Positions 6,564 to 6,761 of a stretch of DNA of 6,761 bases are shown piece after piece. The translations under genes and the position numbers were made by a program. Each line of letters begins with the position of its first letter. Within the stretch, counting starts at the first letter, position 1. This stretch comes from an uncultured Caryophanales bacterium. GTDB taxonomy: Bacteria; Bacillota_I; Bacilli_A; RF39; UBA660. Under the pieces are notes generated by a model. It did no database searches, was not told the DNA's origin, and was given only the letters and a program-made list of their open reading frames with translations. The DNA lies in NCBI GenBank assembly GCA_946535455.1, contig CAMNDO010000034.1, positions 1-6,761 of the forward strand, given 5' to 3'.

Positions 6564-6761
6564 GAGTTTTGGTACAACGAAGTGGTTCCTCTAATGTCAT
6601 TATTGATAATCAAGTAAATGGAGAAATTCAAGAGGGATTAGTGGTTTTTGTAGGATTTACTGAAGGGGATGGATTAGAACAAATCAAGTTTTTGGTCAAT
6701 AAAATTGTAAATTTAAGAATCTTCCCGGATGAGAATGATGTGATGAACAAAAGTATATTAG
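6560..6761 (+). CDS. dtd: D-aminoacyl-tRNA deacylase Dtd (5' part, cut by window end)
   Basis: Dtd hydrolyses D-amino acids (and glycine mischarged on tRNA-Ala) from tRNA in the cytoplasm, so that they do not enter protein. Only the first 67 codons plus one base are inside the window, about 45% of the usual length of roughly 145-150 residues. The start MRVLVQR, the G-EI--GLVVFVGF stretch (about 21-33) and the block KIVNLRIFPDE (about 48-58) followed by MNKS are characteristic of the family. The catalytic SQFTL and Gly-Pro motifs lie beyond the window and cannot be checked. The usual ASV-VDG segment is here SSNVIIDNQ, a mild variation. ATG 6560 overlaps the rel stop (TGA 6561-6563) and has a good ribosome binding site. 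The rel-dtd pairing is common in Bacillota. The reading frame is open to the last base, so it is cut by the window rather than visibly broken. Confidence 0.93.
   Translation, partial: MRVLVQRSGSSNVIIDNQVNGEIQEGLVVFVGFTEGDGLEQIKFLVNKIVNLRIFPDENDVMNKSIL

Overview
The window is AT-rich bacterial DNA with every gene on the + strand. It looks chromosomal and comes from a low-GC Gram-positive lineage (Bacillota, Bacilli-like). The clues are purine-rich Shine-Dalgarno sites, TATAAT -10 boxes, a single-chain SecDF, and a CodV/XerC-type recombinase. TGG encodes Trp throughout and TGA is a true stop (end of rel), so this is not a Mycoplasma-type code. An uncultured gut Bacilli or Erysipelotrichia-like lineage would fit, but the genus cannot be read from the sequence.

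Layout. Bases 1-42 hold a pyrimidine-rich start, an extended -10 promoter and a ribosome binding site very close to it. Bases 43-1089 encode a 348-residue soluble protein I do not recognise. Its 3' end overlaps the start of a complete XerC-like tyrosine recombinase (1067-1984), so the two form a tight two-gene operon. A hairpin plus T-run at the xerC stop codon closes this unit. The 94-base gap 1985-2078 is the only sizeable intergenic region; it holds that terminator, a TATAAT box and a strong ribosome binding site for the next gene.

The second unit is secDF (2079-4388, Sec translocase accessory pump), rel (4407-6563, bifunctional ppGpp synthetase/hydrolase) and the first 67 codons of dtd (6560 to the window end, D-aminoacyl-tRNA deacylase). 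Spacing is 18 bases and then a 4-base ATGA overlap, with no terminator between them, so they are probably co-transcribed. The order secDF...rel-dtd matches a conserved Bacillota neighbourhood, but recJ and apt, which sit between secDF and relA in Bacillus subtilis as I recall it, are absent here.

Functionally the window is mostly housekeeping: chromosome dimer resolution, protein export, stringent response and tRNA proofreading. All catalytic residues that can be checked in xerC, secDF and rel are present. I see no mobile element, CRISPR array, RNA gene or defence system. The one real unknown is the first gene, whose overlap with xerC is the best lead for something undescribed.
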